Assembly (NCBI GenBank): GCA_903907865.1
Contig: CAIVPR010000121.1
Span: 1 to 64,000 of the forward strand
Source: an uncultured Acidobacteriia bacterium
Lineage (GTDB): Bacteria > Acidobacteriota > Terriglobia > Bryobacterales > Bryobacteraceae
Direction: 5' to 3'
DNA length: 64,000 nt
Shown piece by piece: positions 42,411-50,607 of this stretch; position 1 is the stretch's first letter; every line of letters begins with the position of its first letter. Made by a program: the position numbers and the translations under genes. The notes under the pieces were generated by a model. It ran no database searches, was not told the origin of the DNA, and worked only from the letters and a program-made list of their open reading frames with translations.

Positions 42411-42416
42411 TATCCT
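42411..42416 (+). promoter_or_regulatory. -10 box TATCCT for the J-domain/LRR gene
   Basis: TATCCT ends six bases before the GTG start at 42423, with no ribosome-binding site between. Confidence 0.45.
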
Positions 42417-42422
42417 GGGCCA

Positions 42423-43970
42423 GTGAATTCCTCGGTTGGTCAACTGGAACTCGCCTTGCTGCGGGCCCACCTCCACTCTTTCGAACGTCGATTCTACGAT
42501 CTCCTTGGTCCGCGCTACATCCAGTTGGACGAGGCGCGAGCCCAAGCGGCCCAGCTCCGAGCCCGCTACATCCCGACGGCCCACAAGGACGCCATTGCCG
42601 CCCGTCAACTGGTCCGGCAATCAGCCGAGGAGTGCGAAAACGTCTCCAAACGGCCCCCCGCCGATCCCGACAAGCTCAAGAAGTTGCAGCGCGAGCTGGC
42701 CCGCGCGTTCCATCCGGACTTGGAACCCGACGAGGCCCGCCAAGCCGTGCGGCAACGCCTCATGGTCGAGGTCAATCTCGCTTACCAAGACGCCGACATC
42801 CGCCGACTGCGCCTGCTGGAGCAAGCTCTCGAGCGCGACGAGACCGGCGACGCGGCCCGGCAGTTGGCCGAACTTGTCGCGTCGCCGATCAACGAGCTCC
42901 GCGAGCGTGTGGAGTACGCCACCCGGCACGACAAGGATTTGCTGAGGCAACTTTCGGGCTACCTGCTCAAACAGATGGAAGAGGCTTTCCAAATGGGTCC
43001 GCGGCTGATTCCCGTCGCGTCGCGGTTTTCCAATCTGGTGGAACGGGCACGGGCGGACCTCGGCACACTGTCCAGTTCGCGCCAGCTCCAGTTTTCCGAA
43101 CTGCGGAACATGGGCGAGATTTCGATCCGCGCGATGCGTGACATCGACGCGCCCCTGACCCCGGTCGGCAAGGCGCAGGGACTGGTCAACGTGCCGCATG
43201 GCAAGGCCGTGATCCTTCGGTTGTCGAATCAATGCAAGGACTTGAAGCAGTTGGAGAAGCTCGATCCGGGCGACCTCCAGGGCTTCATCGACGAGTGGCC
43301 CGATTTTGTGAACTTCCGCGATGACGATCTCCTGCCCCTCGCCCGCTTCCGGGGGATGGAGATGATCTCCCTCGGCCGCACCGAGATCACGGGCCGCGTG
43401 TTCGACAAGTTTCCGACGCTGCACGAACTGCGGGTGCTGATTCTAGACGAGACATCCTTCGACGACGCCGGGCTGATGCGGCTCGAAGAATGTGTCTGGA
43501 TGCAGCGGCTCGACCTGAGCTTCACCCAGGTCACCGGGACCGGCGTCAGGGCAATCCACAACATGACGGCCCTGCGCGAGTTGAACCTCTACGGGACGGA
43601 CACGCACGACGAGGATTTGTTCGTGTTGGACAGGATTCCGGGTTTGCGTAGTTTGAATCTGGGGCTCACCAGCGCCTCCGATGCCTGCGGCCAGCATCTG
43701 CGCCATCTGAGCCACCTGGAGGTGCTCAACATGGGTGGCACCAAGATTACCGACGCCATCATGGACACGATCCTCCAACTGCCCGCGCTGCGAGAGCTGG
43801 TGCTGTGGGAAACCGCGATCACGGACGCGGGATTGAATCGCATCAAGCTGATCAAGACCTTGGAATATGTGGACGTGGACCAGACGCAGGTGACGCCGGC
43901 GGGCCTCCAGGCATTCCGGCCCGCCCGTCCAGAGGTGAAATTGCCGAGCGATATTTGGGCTGAGTCTTAA
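42423..43970 (+). CDS. J-domain-like protein with C-terminal leucine-rich repeats
   Basis: This 515-residue cytoplasmic protein has a helical N-terminus (about 1-80), then a J-domain-like block with the invariant HPD at 97-99 (LQRELARAFHPDLEPDE), followed by helices to about 240. Residues about 320-500 form leucine-rich repeats of 23-24 residues: LRVLILDETSFDDAGL, MQRLDLSFTQVTGTGV, LRELNLYGTDTHDEDL, LEVLNMGGTKITDAIM, LRELVLWETAITDAGL. J domains stimulate Hsp70, and LRRs bind proteins, so it could be a DnaK adaptor. The fusion is unusual for bacteria as far as I know. GTG start, no operon. Confidence 0.8.
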   Translation: MNSSVGQLELALLRAHLHSFERRFYDLLGPRYIQLDEARAQAAQLRARYIPTAHKDAIAARQLVRQSAEECENVSKRPPADPDKLKKLQRELARAFHPDLEPDEARQAVRQRLMVEVNLAYQDADIRRLRLLEQALERDETGDAARQLAELVASPINELRERVEYATRHDKDLLRQLSGYLLKQMEEAFQMGPRLIPVASRFSNLVERARADLGTLSSSRQLQFSELRNMGEISIRAMRDIDAPLTPVGKAQGLVNVPHGKAVILRLSNQCKDLKQLEKLDPGDLQGFIDEWPDFVNFRDDDLLPLARFRGMEMISLGRTEITGRVFDKFPTLHELRVLILDETSFDDAGLMRLEECVWMQRLDLSFTQVTGTGVRAIHNMTALRELNLYGTDTHDEDLFVLDRIPGLRSLNLGLTSASDACGQHLRHLSHLEVLNMGGTKITDAIMDTILQLPALRELVLWETAITDAGLNRIKLIKTLEYVDVDQTQVTPAGLQAFRPARPEVKLPSDIWAES

Positions 43971-43979
43971 AGCGCAAGA

Positions 43980-44037
43980 GCCGCCGGACGCGGTGCCATA
44001 GGCTAGAGGAACCACCCGTCCAGCCGCGTCCGTCGGC
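43980..44037. repeat. Imperfect inverted repeat after the J-domain/LRR gene
   Basis: Arm 43980-43993 (GCCGCCGGACGCGG) pairs with 44024-44037 at 13 of 14 positions, with a 30-base loop. It begins nine bases after the stop codon and could be a terminator or the end of a small mobile remnant. It is unrelated to the other repeat family here. Confidence 0.45.
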
Positions 44038-44062
44038 GTGACTTGCGCGTGTTCCTCAAAAA

Positions 44063-44315
44063 ATGCCGATCACGTCAGTGCCGAAGGCCAGCGTCGCCTT
44101 GTGCCAAACCGCGGTGGATACCTACGCGAGCGAGACGAACAAGACCACGTCGATCTTCGAGGCCTTTGCGGCGGCGGACCCAGGCTGGCGGCGTCATTGC
44201 GAAGTCGATGACGGTGCTGGAGGTGATGAAGCACCAACTCCTGAGCGAGCGCCGGTTTTTCGCGGAGTTTCTCGGCCTGCCGGAGCCTCCGTGTACGGTC
44301 CGACCGCTGACGTAA
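44063..44315 (+). pseudogene. DinB-family gene, frameshifted and truncated
   Basis: The first part (MPITSVPKASVALCQTAVDTY then ETNKTTSIFEAF) and, after a frameshift near 44190, the second part (KSMTVLEVMKHQLLSERRFF then AEFLGLPEP) together resemble the N-terminal half of DinB/YfiT-like four-helix proteins. The second frame stops at 44315, so only about 84 of a usual 160 or so residues remain. The metal-binding His residues would be incomplete. Nothing of the C-terminal half is found before the YkgJ gene. Confidence 0.72.
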
Positions 44316-44352
44316 CTTGGTCCGGTGCCGACCCGACGCTGACGGTCAATCC

Positions 44353-44754
44353 TCAGGGGTAGAGGTGCGGGTGGGCGCGGCGCATCTCCTCCGCTTGGGC
44401 CTCCGCCGATTCGATGTTGACCAGTTCCCCCTTGCCGATGCCCGGACAGTTTGCACCCGTCTCGTGCCAGCGCCGTCGGGTAGCCAGGATTTCGGGCCAG
44501 AACGGGAATGTGCGGCACTGCACCGGCTTCACCGCATGGATGCTACACCTTCCGTCAACAAGAAACGTGCACTGCGCATGCCGGGGTACACGGAGGCGGA
44601 GTAGATTCTTGGTGCGGAACGTGTGCTGGGTTTCGAATTCAGCCTTTGACTGGCCGAGGAAAGCGGCGATCCTGTCCGCATCGTCCTCGGTCAGATAGAC
44701 GAAACCCTGCTGGTCGCAGCAGTTGGTGCAGCCGGGCTGGCATTCGAATCGCAT
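44353..44754 (-). CDS. YkgJ-family cysteine-cluster protein
   Basis: This 133-residue protein has the zinc/iron-chelating cluster of the YkgJ family: CQPGCTNCCDQQG at the N-terminus, then CTFLVDGRCSIHAVKPVQCRTFPFWPE, and a late Cys in ETGANCPG. The eight or so cysteines are at family spacing. Function in metal binding is generally accepted but the exact role is unknown. The start at 44754 (MRFECQPG) is the first sensible one. It is divergent from the SDR gene, with only 56 bases between. A second, longer YkgJ protein is at 56212. Confidence 0.85.
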   Translation of the reverse strand: MRFECQPGCTNCCDQQGFVYLTEDDADRIAAFLGQSKAEFETQHTFRTKNLLRLRVPRHAQCTFLVDGRCSIHAVKPVQCRTFPFWPEILATRRRWHETGANCPGIGKGELVNIESAEAQAEEMRRAHPHLYP

Positions 44755-44810
44755 CGGGTGTGGCTTTCGGGGGCAGCTTCTGGGGCAAGTATGGCATGCT
44801 GGTGTTGAAT

Positions 44811-45587
44811 ATGAAACTGGCGGGGCAAGCGGCATTGGTAACCGGCGCGGCGCGCGGGTTGGGTCGAGCGATAGCACGGCGATTGGCGGCGGACGGGGCC
44901 GTGGTCGCGGTGAACTACGTCGTGCGGGCCGACGCCGCTGACAGCTTGGTCGACGAGATCCGTGACGCCGGGGGCAGGGCAGTGGCACTGCGGGCGGACA
45001 TCGGGGATCCTGCCCAAGCAGAGGCCTTGGTTGACGCTACGACACGGGAACTGGGTCCGCCGTCGATTTTGGTGAACAACGCGGGCGTGGCCTACCGGGC
45101 GACGCTGGACACGTTTGAGGCCGTGGAGATGGAGCAGATGCGGCGGACCAACGTGGACGGTCTGATCCACGTGACCAAGTTTGCCGCGCGCGGAATGAAG
45201 GCTGCGGGATACGGGCGGATCGTGAACCTCGGGTCGATCGCGGGCCACGGGACGGCGCTGCCGGGGAACGCCTTCTATGCCGCGACGAAGGCGGCGGTCG
45301 GGGTGCTGACCAAGCGCTTCGCGATGGAACTCGGGCCGTTCGGGATCACGGTGAACGCCGTGGCACCGGGGTTCATCCTCACGGACTTGGTGAAAGTGGG
45401 ACGGACGCCCGAGGAGTACATCGCTACGGTCGAGCGGATGCAAAACGCGGCGATGGTGGGGCGGACCGGCGTGCCCGAAGACATCGCGAACGCGGTTGCG
45501 TTCCTCGCGGCGCGGGAATCGGGGTTTGTGACGGCCCAGATTCTAACGGTGGATGGCGGGCGGATGGATTACATCACGCACGGGTAG
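44811..45587 (+). CDS. Short-chain dehydrogenase/reductase, FabG-like
   Basis: This 258-residue SDR has the cofactor loop TGAARGLGRA, the structural NNAG motif in LVNNAGVAYRA, catalytic Ser in NLGSIAGHG, and Tyr/Lys in AFYAATKAAV. The C-terminal AQILTVDGG is typical of 3-oxoacyl-ACP reductase-like and related SDRs. NADP preference is suggested by the Arg in the Gly-rich loop. The substrate is unknown; no fatty acid synthesis genes are near. The start is ATG 44811 or, five codons earlier, ATG 44796. An intergenic repeat lies 28 bases after the stop. Confidence 0.88.
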   Translation: MKLAGQAALVTGAARGLGRAIARRLAADGAVVAVNYVVRADAADSLVDEIRDAGGRAVALRADIGDPAQAEALVDATTRELGPPSILVNNAGVAYRATLDTFEAVEMEQMRRTNVDGLIHVTKFAARGMKAAGYGRIVNLGSIAGHGTALPGNAFYAATKAAVGVLTKRFAMELGPFGITVNAVAPGFILTDLVKVGRTPEEYIATVERMQNAAMVGRTGVPEDIANAVAFLAARESGFVTAQILTVDGGRMDYITHG

Positions 45588-45615
45588 CGAAGTTTCACGA
45601 TTGCCGCAGTCCCAA

Positions 45616-45680
45616 CACTCCCTTGCGGTCGTGGCTCGGAAACATGCTGGTTCAAGCCGAGCCGCGACCGCGAGGGACCG
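45616..45680. repeat. Palindromic intergenic repeat, copy 3
   Basis: CACTCCCTTGCGGTCGTGGC opens the copy. The left arm TCCCTTGCGGTCGTGGCTCG pairs with a right arm ending CGACCGCGAGGGA (19 of 21 positions), around AAACATGCTGGTT. It lies between the convergent SDR and lactate permease genes and could terminate both. Confidence 0.68.
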
Positions 45681-45691
45681 TCAATCCAGTA

Positions 45692-47308
45692 CTACGGGGC
45701 CAGATTCGGTGCCACGTAGGCGTAGAACATCGAAATCATCCCGATCACCGCTGCCAGGAACACGCTGTGCTTCATGGTGAAGCGGAACAGCTTGCTCTCC
45801 TCGCCCCCGCCCATCGACGTTGCCGCCGATGCCACCGCGACGCTCTGCAGGCTGATCATCTTGCCCATCACGCCGCCTGCCGAATTCGCAGACGCCATCA
45901 GTGTCGGGTTCATCCCTAGATGTTGCGCCGTCACGACCTGCAAATTGCCGAACAGCGCGTTTGCCGATGTGTCGCTGCCGGTCAGGAAGACGCCCAGCCA
46001 GCCCAGCATCGAACTGAAGAACGGGAACGCCGCGCCGGTTCCGGCGAACGCCAAACCCATGGTCGCGGTCGAGCCGGAGTAGTTCATCAGGAATGCCAAG
46101 CCGAGCACGGTTGCGATGGTGAACTCGGCCTTCACCAACTGCTTGCAGGTCGAGCCCAGCACCTTGAAGAAGTCGCCGATGGACATCCGCAGCACCAACG
46201 CCGACAGAATTGCTGAAATCAGGCAGGCGGTGCCGGCGGCGGACAGCCAATCGAAGCTGTACTTCGCCTCATAAGGAACCTCCTTGGCGGTGACCGGAGG
46301 CATCTTGTGGATCAAGTTGTGCAGACCCGGCCATTCGAAAGCGATGCTGTGCTTGTTGAGTTCCGGCTTCATGAAGCCCCAGGTGAGCACGCAAACCACC
46401 AGCAAGATGAAGGGCATCCACGCGAGGATTGTATCCCCGCCCGAAACCTTCCTCATGGCGGGGGCGGGGGTGTCGCCCTCGAGCTTGAAGTTGTCGGTCG
46501 GCTGCCAGACCTTCAGCAGCAGCACCAGGCCACCCAGCGCCGCTAGCGACGACAGGATGTCGGTCAGCTCCGGGCCGATGAAATTCGAAACGAAAAACTG
46601 TGTACCGCCGAACAGGACCCCGCACACGATGGCTGCGGGTAGTATGCCCCGCAAGGCCTTCCAGCCCCCCATCACCATGATCAGGTATGCCGGCACAATC
46701 AGCGAAACCGGGGCGCAGATTCGTCCAACGCCTGCGCTCAAACGCGCCATGGATAGTCCCGTGACCTTCTGGAGGGTGATGATCGGGATTCCAATGGAGC
46801 CGAAAGCAACTGGAGCCGTGTTCGCCAGCAGGCAGATGCCGCCCGCGTAGAATGGCTGGAAGCCGAGTCCGGTCAGCATGGCGGCCGCGACTGCGACGGG
46901 AGTGCCGAAGCCTGCGGCGCCTTCGATGAAGGCTCCGAACGCGAACGCGATCAGGAGGGCCTGCAATCGGCGGTCGGAGGTGAGCCCGCCGATGGAATTC
47001 TTCACGATCTCAAACTTGCCGGTCTGAACCGTGATGTTGTACAGCAGGATGGCGCTGAAGACAACCCAGCCGATCGGGAACAGGCCTTGCGCGGCTCCGT
47101 ACGCGATGGAACTGAGCATCGGGCCCGCAGGCATCCGGTACGCGAGCAGCGAGACCAGAACCGCGGCCAAAAGGCCGGCCAGGGAGGAAATCCAGGCTGC
47201 CTTGCGCATCACGCCGATCATGAACAAAAGCACGAAAATCGGTATCGCGGCGACCAGCGTCGAGAGGGCCAGGCTATCGCCAATGGGAGTGTAGTTGTGT
47301 TGCCACAT
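45692..47308 (-). CDS. lctP: L-lactate permease (LctP family)
   Basis: This 538-residue membrane protein has about thirteen predicted helices. Family segments include FGAFIEGAAGFGTPVAVAAAML, SIGIPIITLQKVTGLSM and GVFLTGSDTSANALFGNLQ, with the late FFKVLGSTCKQLVKAEFTIAT. LctP transporters take up lactate or glycolate with protons. The starting ATG at 47308 is preceded by TATGAT, 11 bases upstream on the minus strand. No lactate dehydrogenase gene is in the window. It is divergent from the ABC exporter gene. Confidence 0.94.
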   Translation of the reverse strand: MWQHNYTPIGDSLALSTLVAAIPIFVLLFMIGVMRKAAWISSLAGLLAAVLVSLLAYRMPAGPMLSSIAYGAAQGLFPIGWVVFSAILLYNITVQTGKFEIVKNSIGGLTSDRRLQALLIAFAFGAFIEGAAGFGTPVAVAAAMLTGLGFQPFYAGGICLLANTAPVAFGSIGIPIITLQKVTGLSMARLSAGVGRICAPVSLIVPAYLIMVMGGWKALRGILPAAIVCGVLFGGTQFFVSNFIGPELTDILSSLAALGGLVLLLKVWQPTDNFKLEGDTPAPAMRKVSGGDTILAWMPFILLVVCVLTWGFMKPELNKHSIAFEWPGLHNLIHKMPPVTAKEVPYEAKYSFDWLSAAGTACLISAILSALVLRMSIGDFFKVLGSTCKQLVKAEFTIATVLGLAFLMNYSGSTATMGLAFAGTGAAFPFFSSMLGWLGVFLTGSDTSANALFGNLQVVTAQHLGMNPTLMASANSAGGVMGKMISLQSVAVASAATSMGGGEESKLFRFTMKHSVFLAAVIGMISMFYAYVAPNLAP

Positions 47309-47319
47309 GAGCGTAGGGA

Positions 47320-47325
47320 ATCATA
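47320..47325 (-). promoter_or_regulatory. -10 box TATGAT before the lactate permease gene
   Basis: On the minus strand TATGAT ends 11 bases before the ATG at 47308. No clear ribosome-binding site intervenes. Confidence 0.4.
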
Positions 47326-47430
47326 TCAGACCCACCCGACCGGTTTTGGGGCACGTTGCGCCGACGCCTGTTTGAGTTGCTCTTCAAAGGCACGTCACGG
47401 GCCTCCGGGCATGCGATACTCATCGCTGGG

Positions 47431-49686
47431 ATGCCATCTGGAGGCGAGCAGGAATTGCGCGAGGAGAGCGACGACAGTCCGGTCTCACGGCCGTTTCCCT
47501 TCTTGCCTTCTGGGGCGCTATTTTATTTGAGCGCGATCCTCGCGGCGGTGCTCTTGGAAGCGCTTCTGCTTGCGGGGATTCCCGTGGTGGCGGGCTGGGT
47601 TCTGGACCACGGGTTCAAGACCACAGACAAGCCGGGCTTATGGAACACGCTGCTGTTGCTTGGCAACGGCGTGGTCGCAGCCTTGGCCGCTGGTTTCTTG
47701 CGGGACTACCTGCTCTCGAAATTCCACGCCAAGACCATCGCCCACGTGCGGCAGAACATGTTCGAGGCCATGCAGTCGATCCCGGTCGACGCGCCGGTGG
47801 GCCAGGAACCGCTGGAGAGTGTTTCGAGCGCCGTGATTGACCGATTTGCGAACGATCTTGCCAGCATTGACGAGTCGCTGGCCATGGCCGTCCCATGGGG
47901 CGTGCTTCCTTTGCTCGAGAGCCTGCTGTGCACAATCCTGATGTTGGGTCTGAATTGGCGTCTGGGCGTCTTCATCCTGCCCCTTTGGCCGTGGATTCTG
48001 CTCGCGTCGCGCCGCTTCGCCTACAGGGCGGCCTTGGCGGGCGAGGACGCTGCGCAGACCGAGGAAAAGCTGCTCGGCACCGTGGAAGAGACTTGGTCTG
48101 CGCAGTGGTTGATCCGCGCGTTCTGCATGGAGGAAACACGTGCCCGGAAGTTCAGGGGCGGCAACGAGGGACTGGCGCGCCGGACTGCCAAGGCCGGCTG
48201 GCTTGCGGCGCTCCTGGAACGCTTTACAGGCGGCGGGCTGCTGGCGGCTCAACTGGCGATTCTGGTCGCGGGGGCGTCGCTCCTGTCAACCGGGCGGGCC
48301 ACGCCGGGCACCCTGGCCAGCGAGTTGCTGCTGGCGGTGCTGCTCGGGAATTCGCTCCAGTACATGGCGGAGTACCTGCCCGCCTTGGCAAACACGCTTC
48401 GCGCCTGGAGCCGGATCAAGGAGGGGTTTGCGGGCGACTCGGTGTGCCCGCCCGACGCACCCGACGCCCGCCATCTGCCACCGCTGCAGCAAGAAATTGT
48501 CGCAGCCGACGTGTCATACGGGCAACCCGATACCTTGCCCGAACTGGAAGCCGTTTCCTTCTCGATTCGACTCGGCGAGCATGTCGCGTTCGTGGGCCCC
48601 AGCGGGTCCGGCAAGAGTTGCATGTTGCGCTTGTTGATGCGGCTGCAGAATCCCACAGCGGGTCGAATCACGTTCGACGGGCACGACTTGCAGGCTGTGA
48701 CCGCCGCCTCCTTGAGGGCCCAGATCGGCTTTGTGCCGCAGCATTGCCATATTTTCGACGGCACAGTGCGGGAAAACATTCAGATGGGCCGAACCAGCTT
48801 CTCCCCCGAGGCCTTGCAGTCTGCGGCTCGGCTGGCTGGTCTGAATCTCGATCCGAATTCAGAGCATTTTCCCGGCGGCTTGGAAACAAAGCTTGGGGAG
48901 GGCGGTCGGCGGGTCTCGCTTGAGTCCGCCCAACGATTGTCTTTGGCCCGAGCGCTCGTGGGAGATCCGAAGATCCTGCTGCTCGACGAGGTTTGTTCGT
49001 CCTTGGAGCCGTTGGAGGAGGAAGCTTTGAACCGGACGTTGGCCCATGTCGTACGCGGTCGGACAGTGGTATCGGTAACGCACAGGCTTGCCAGCGTCGC
49101 TTGGGCCGACAGGATCTACCTCTTCGACAGGGGCGGGGTCTTGGAACATGGCAGCCACTTCGAGTTGTTGGCTCTCCGCGGCGCGTATTCGGACTTGTGG
49201 CGCAAGCAGGCGGGATTCCGCGTCTCCGCCGACGGAAGGCATGTGGATGTCGATGCGCAGCGCCTCAAACAGCTTCCCTTCTTGGAGAGGTTGGACAAAG
49301 GGTTGCTGACGGAACTCGCCCCGTTCTTTGCCACCGAGACCTTCCCTGCCGGGCGCGACATCGTCTGCCAGAACGACCACGGGGACAAGTTTTACATCAT
49401 CGTCCGGGGCCGGGTTGATGTATGGCGGACCGAAGAACATTCCGGTCGCACGCTCCGTGTGGCATCGCTGAACGATGGCGACTACTTTGGGGAGATCACG
49501 CTGATTACCGGTTTCCCAAGGACGGCCACCGTACGAACGGTTACGCCCTCCACCTTCCTCTCCATCGAACGCGGCCAATTTACCCGGCTCATGGAAGGCT
49601 TCCCGGAGTTGCGCCGTGAACTGTCGGAGGTTGCGGTACAGCGCCTGCGGTCGTCGAGTCAAGCGGTGGCGGATTCGCGGCGCTAA
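47431..49686 (+). CDS. ABC exporter (fused permease-ATPase) with C-terminal cyclic nucleotide-binding domain
   Basis: From ATG 47431 (ten bases after GATACT) this is a 751-residue half-transporter; the frame is open to 47356. The membrane domain is at about 25-320 with six helices, and the ATPase at about 355-590. Walker A is GPSGSGKS near 389-396, the Q-loop is VPQHCHIFDG, and Walker B is ILLLDEVCSSLEP. The signature LSGGQ is degenerate (VSLESAQRLSLARAL). After it comes a cNMP-binding domain at about 625-740 (FYIIVRGRVDVW and DGDYFGEITLITGFPRTATV). The fusion suggests transport controlled by a ligand. Substrate unknown. It overlaps the convergent RES gene end by four bases. Confidence 0.87.
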   Translation: MPSGGEQELREESDDSPVSRPFPFLPSGALFYLSAILAAVLLEALLLAGIPVVAGWVLDHGFKTTDKPGLWNTLLLLGNGVVAALAAGFLRDYLLSKFHAKTIAHVRQNMFEAMQSIPVDAPVGQEPLESVSSAVIDRFANDLASIDESLAMAVPWGVLPLLESLLCTILMLGLNWRLGVFILPLWPWILLASRRFAYRAALAGEDAAQTEEKLLGTVEETWSAQWLIRAFCMEETRARKFRGGNEGLARRTAKAGWLAALLERFTGGGLLAAQLAILVAGASLLSTGRATPGTLASELLLAVLLGNSLQYMAEYLPALANTLRAWSRIKEGFAGDSVCPPDAPDARHLPPLQQEIVAADVSYGQPDTLPELEAVSFSIRLGEHVAFVGPSGSGKSCMLRLLMRLQNPTAGRITFDGHDLQAVTAASLRAQIGFVPQHCHIFDGTVRENIQMGRTSFSPEALQSAARLAGLNLDPNSEHFPGGLETKLGEGGRRVSLESAQRLSLARALVGDPKILLLDEVCSSLEPLEEEALNRTLAHVVRGRTVVSVTHRLASVAWADRIYLFDRGGVLEHGSHFELLALRGAYSDLWRKQAGFRVSADGRHVDVDAQRLKQLPFLERLDKGLLTELAPFFATETFPAGRDIVCQNDHGDKFYIIVRGRVDVWRTEEHSGRTLRVASLNDGDYFGEITLITGFPRTATVRTVTPSTFLSIERGQFTRLMEGFPELRRELSEVAVQRLRSSSQAVADSRR

Positions 49687-50138
49687 ATCACCCGGACGTC
49701 GAAGCAGAACGGGCGCTCCTTCACGATCCGCACCAGTCGCGCGTCTGGATGCTGCGGATTGAAGACGACGTTGCGCTCTTCGGGCAGCACGACCGAAGGG
49801 ACTGCCAACATGCACGACGTTCCCGAGTTGCGCCACTCCTTGCCCAAATGCCGGGTTGCGGCTTCGTTGCGGCCCCAGTCGGGCGGCAAACTGTAAAGTG
49901 TTTCAACCCTTGGGCAGGCGATCGTATCCGGATATTCGAACAACCCGAGCCGCAGATCGGCGGGGACTAGGTCTGAATCGGTATGGGCGAGTCTTTCCAG
50001 CACCGCGATAGCGGCACACGCGCCAAAGTACACCGTGGGCTGACCGAGGGCATTCCACCGTCCACTCGTGAAGAAGGCCCCGGCACCGTCCAGTCCCGGA
50101 CCGTGCGCGGCCCGGAACAGCCTCCACAGCGTCGCCAC
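49683..50138 (-). CDS. RES-domain toxin
   Basis: This 151-residue RES-domain protein starts LWRLFRAAHGP and continues with GRWNALGQPTVYFGACAAIAVLE. RES toxins degrade NAD+ or modify related targets and are named for conserved Arg, Glu and Ser. Arg (LWRLFR and SGRWN), Glu in AVLERLAH and the Ser of VPSVVLPEERNVVFNP can be seen. Start GTG 50138 lies directly after the stop of the Xre/DUF2384-type antitoxin gene, so both are made from one transcript. The sequence looks intact and the length is usual. Confidence 0.9.
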   Translation of the reverse strand: MATLWRLFRAAHGPGLDGAGAFFTSGRWNALGQPTVYFGACAAIAVLERLAHTDSDLVPADLRLGLFEYPDTIACPRVETLYSLPPDWGRNEAATRHLGKEWRNSGTSCMLAVPSVVLPEERNVVFNPQHPDARLVRIVKERPFCFDVRVI

Positions 50139-50561
50139 CTAGAAAACAAATCCGAATTGGATCTGGCGCAGTTCCCGTTCCACGAACTGGGTGCCCATGT
50201 CGGTATCCAGCAAGCGCAGTGGCACTTCGTTGCCCAATGCGCGGCTTGGACGCTTCAGCCATGTCGCGGCCATGGCCGTGTCGCCGAAAATTTCTCCGGC
50301 GAGGTTGAAGATCCGCTCGATTCTGGAGAGGCGGTCCGATGCGGCAGGGCTCAGCAGGCTGGCGGCGGATTCCTTCCGCTGCACCGTCCGTTCCGACACC
50401 CCCAGGATGTCCAAGAGCGCGGTGCGGTCGATCCCGAGGGCGTCCGAGAGAAAATCCAAGGTTGTAACGGGCAGGCCGTTGCGGATTCCCGTGATCGCCG
50501 GGTTCAACGGCGGCAGTGGCGGAGGGAGCGGTGCTGGTGCGGCTGCGGTGGTTCGTGACAT
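50139..50561 (-). CDS. RES-toxin antitoxin, Xre/MbcA/ParS (DUF2384) type
   Basis: This 140-residue protein has an N-terminal Ala/Pro stretch, a helical HTH-like domain (ALGIDRTALLDILGVSERTVQRK, about 45-70), and the DUF2384 toxin-binding domain (ASDRLSRIERIFNLAGEIFGD, then ALGNEVPLRLLDTDMGTQFV). It should neutralise the RES toxin and repress the operon. ATG 50561 is preceded by TAAAAT, eight bases upstream on the minus strand; a start at 50582 is also open. The stop abuts the GTG of the toxin gene. Confidence 0.89.
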   Translation of the reverse strand: MSRTTAAAPAPLPPPLPPLNPAITGIRNGLPVTTLDFLSDALGIDRTALLDILGVSERTVQRKESAASLLSPAASDRLSRIERIFNLAGEIFGDTAMAATWLKRPSRALGNEVPLRLLDTDMGTQFVERELRQIQFGFVF

Positions 50562-50569
50562 CTGTCTCA

Positions 50570-50575
50570 ATTTTA
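50570..50575 (-). promoter_or_regulatory. -10 box TAAAAT for the RES toxin-antitoxin operon
   Basis: TAAAAT on the minus strand ends eight bases before the antitoxin ATG at 50561, with no ribosome-binding site between. The antitoxin is expected to repress here, but no operator symmetry was seen. Confidence 0.45.
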
Positions 50576-50607
50576 ACGCCACATGGCACTGCGCTGCAAG
50601 CAGTAAT

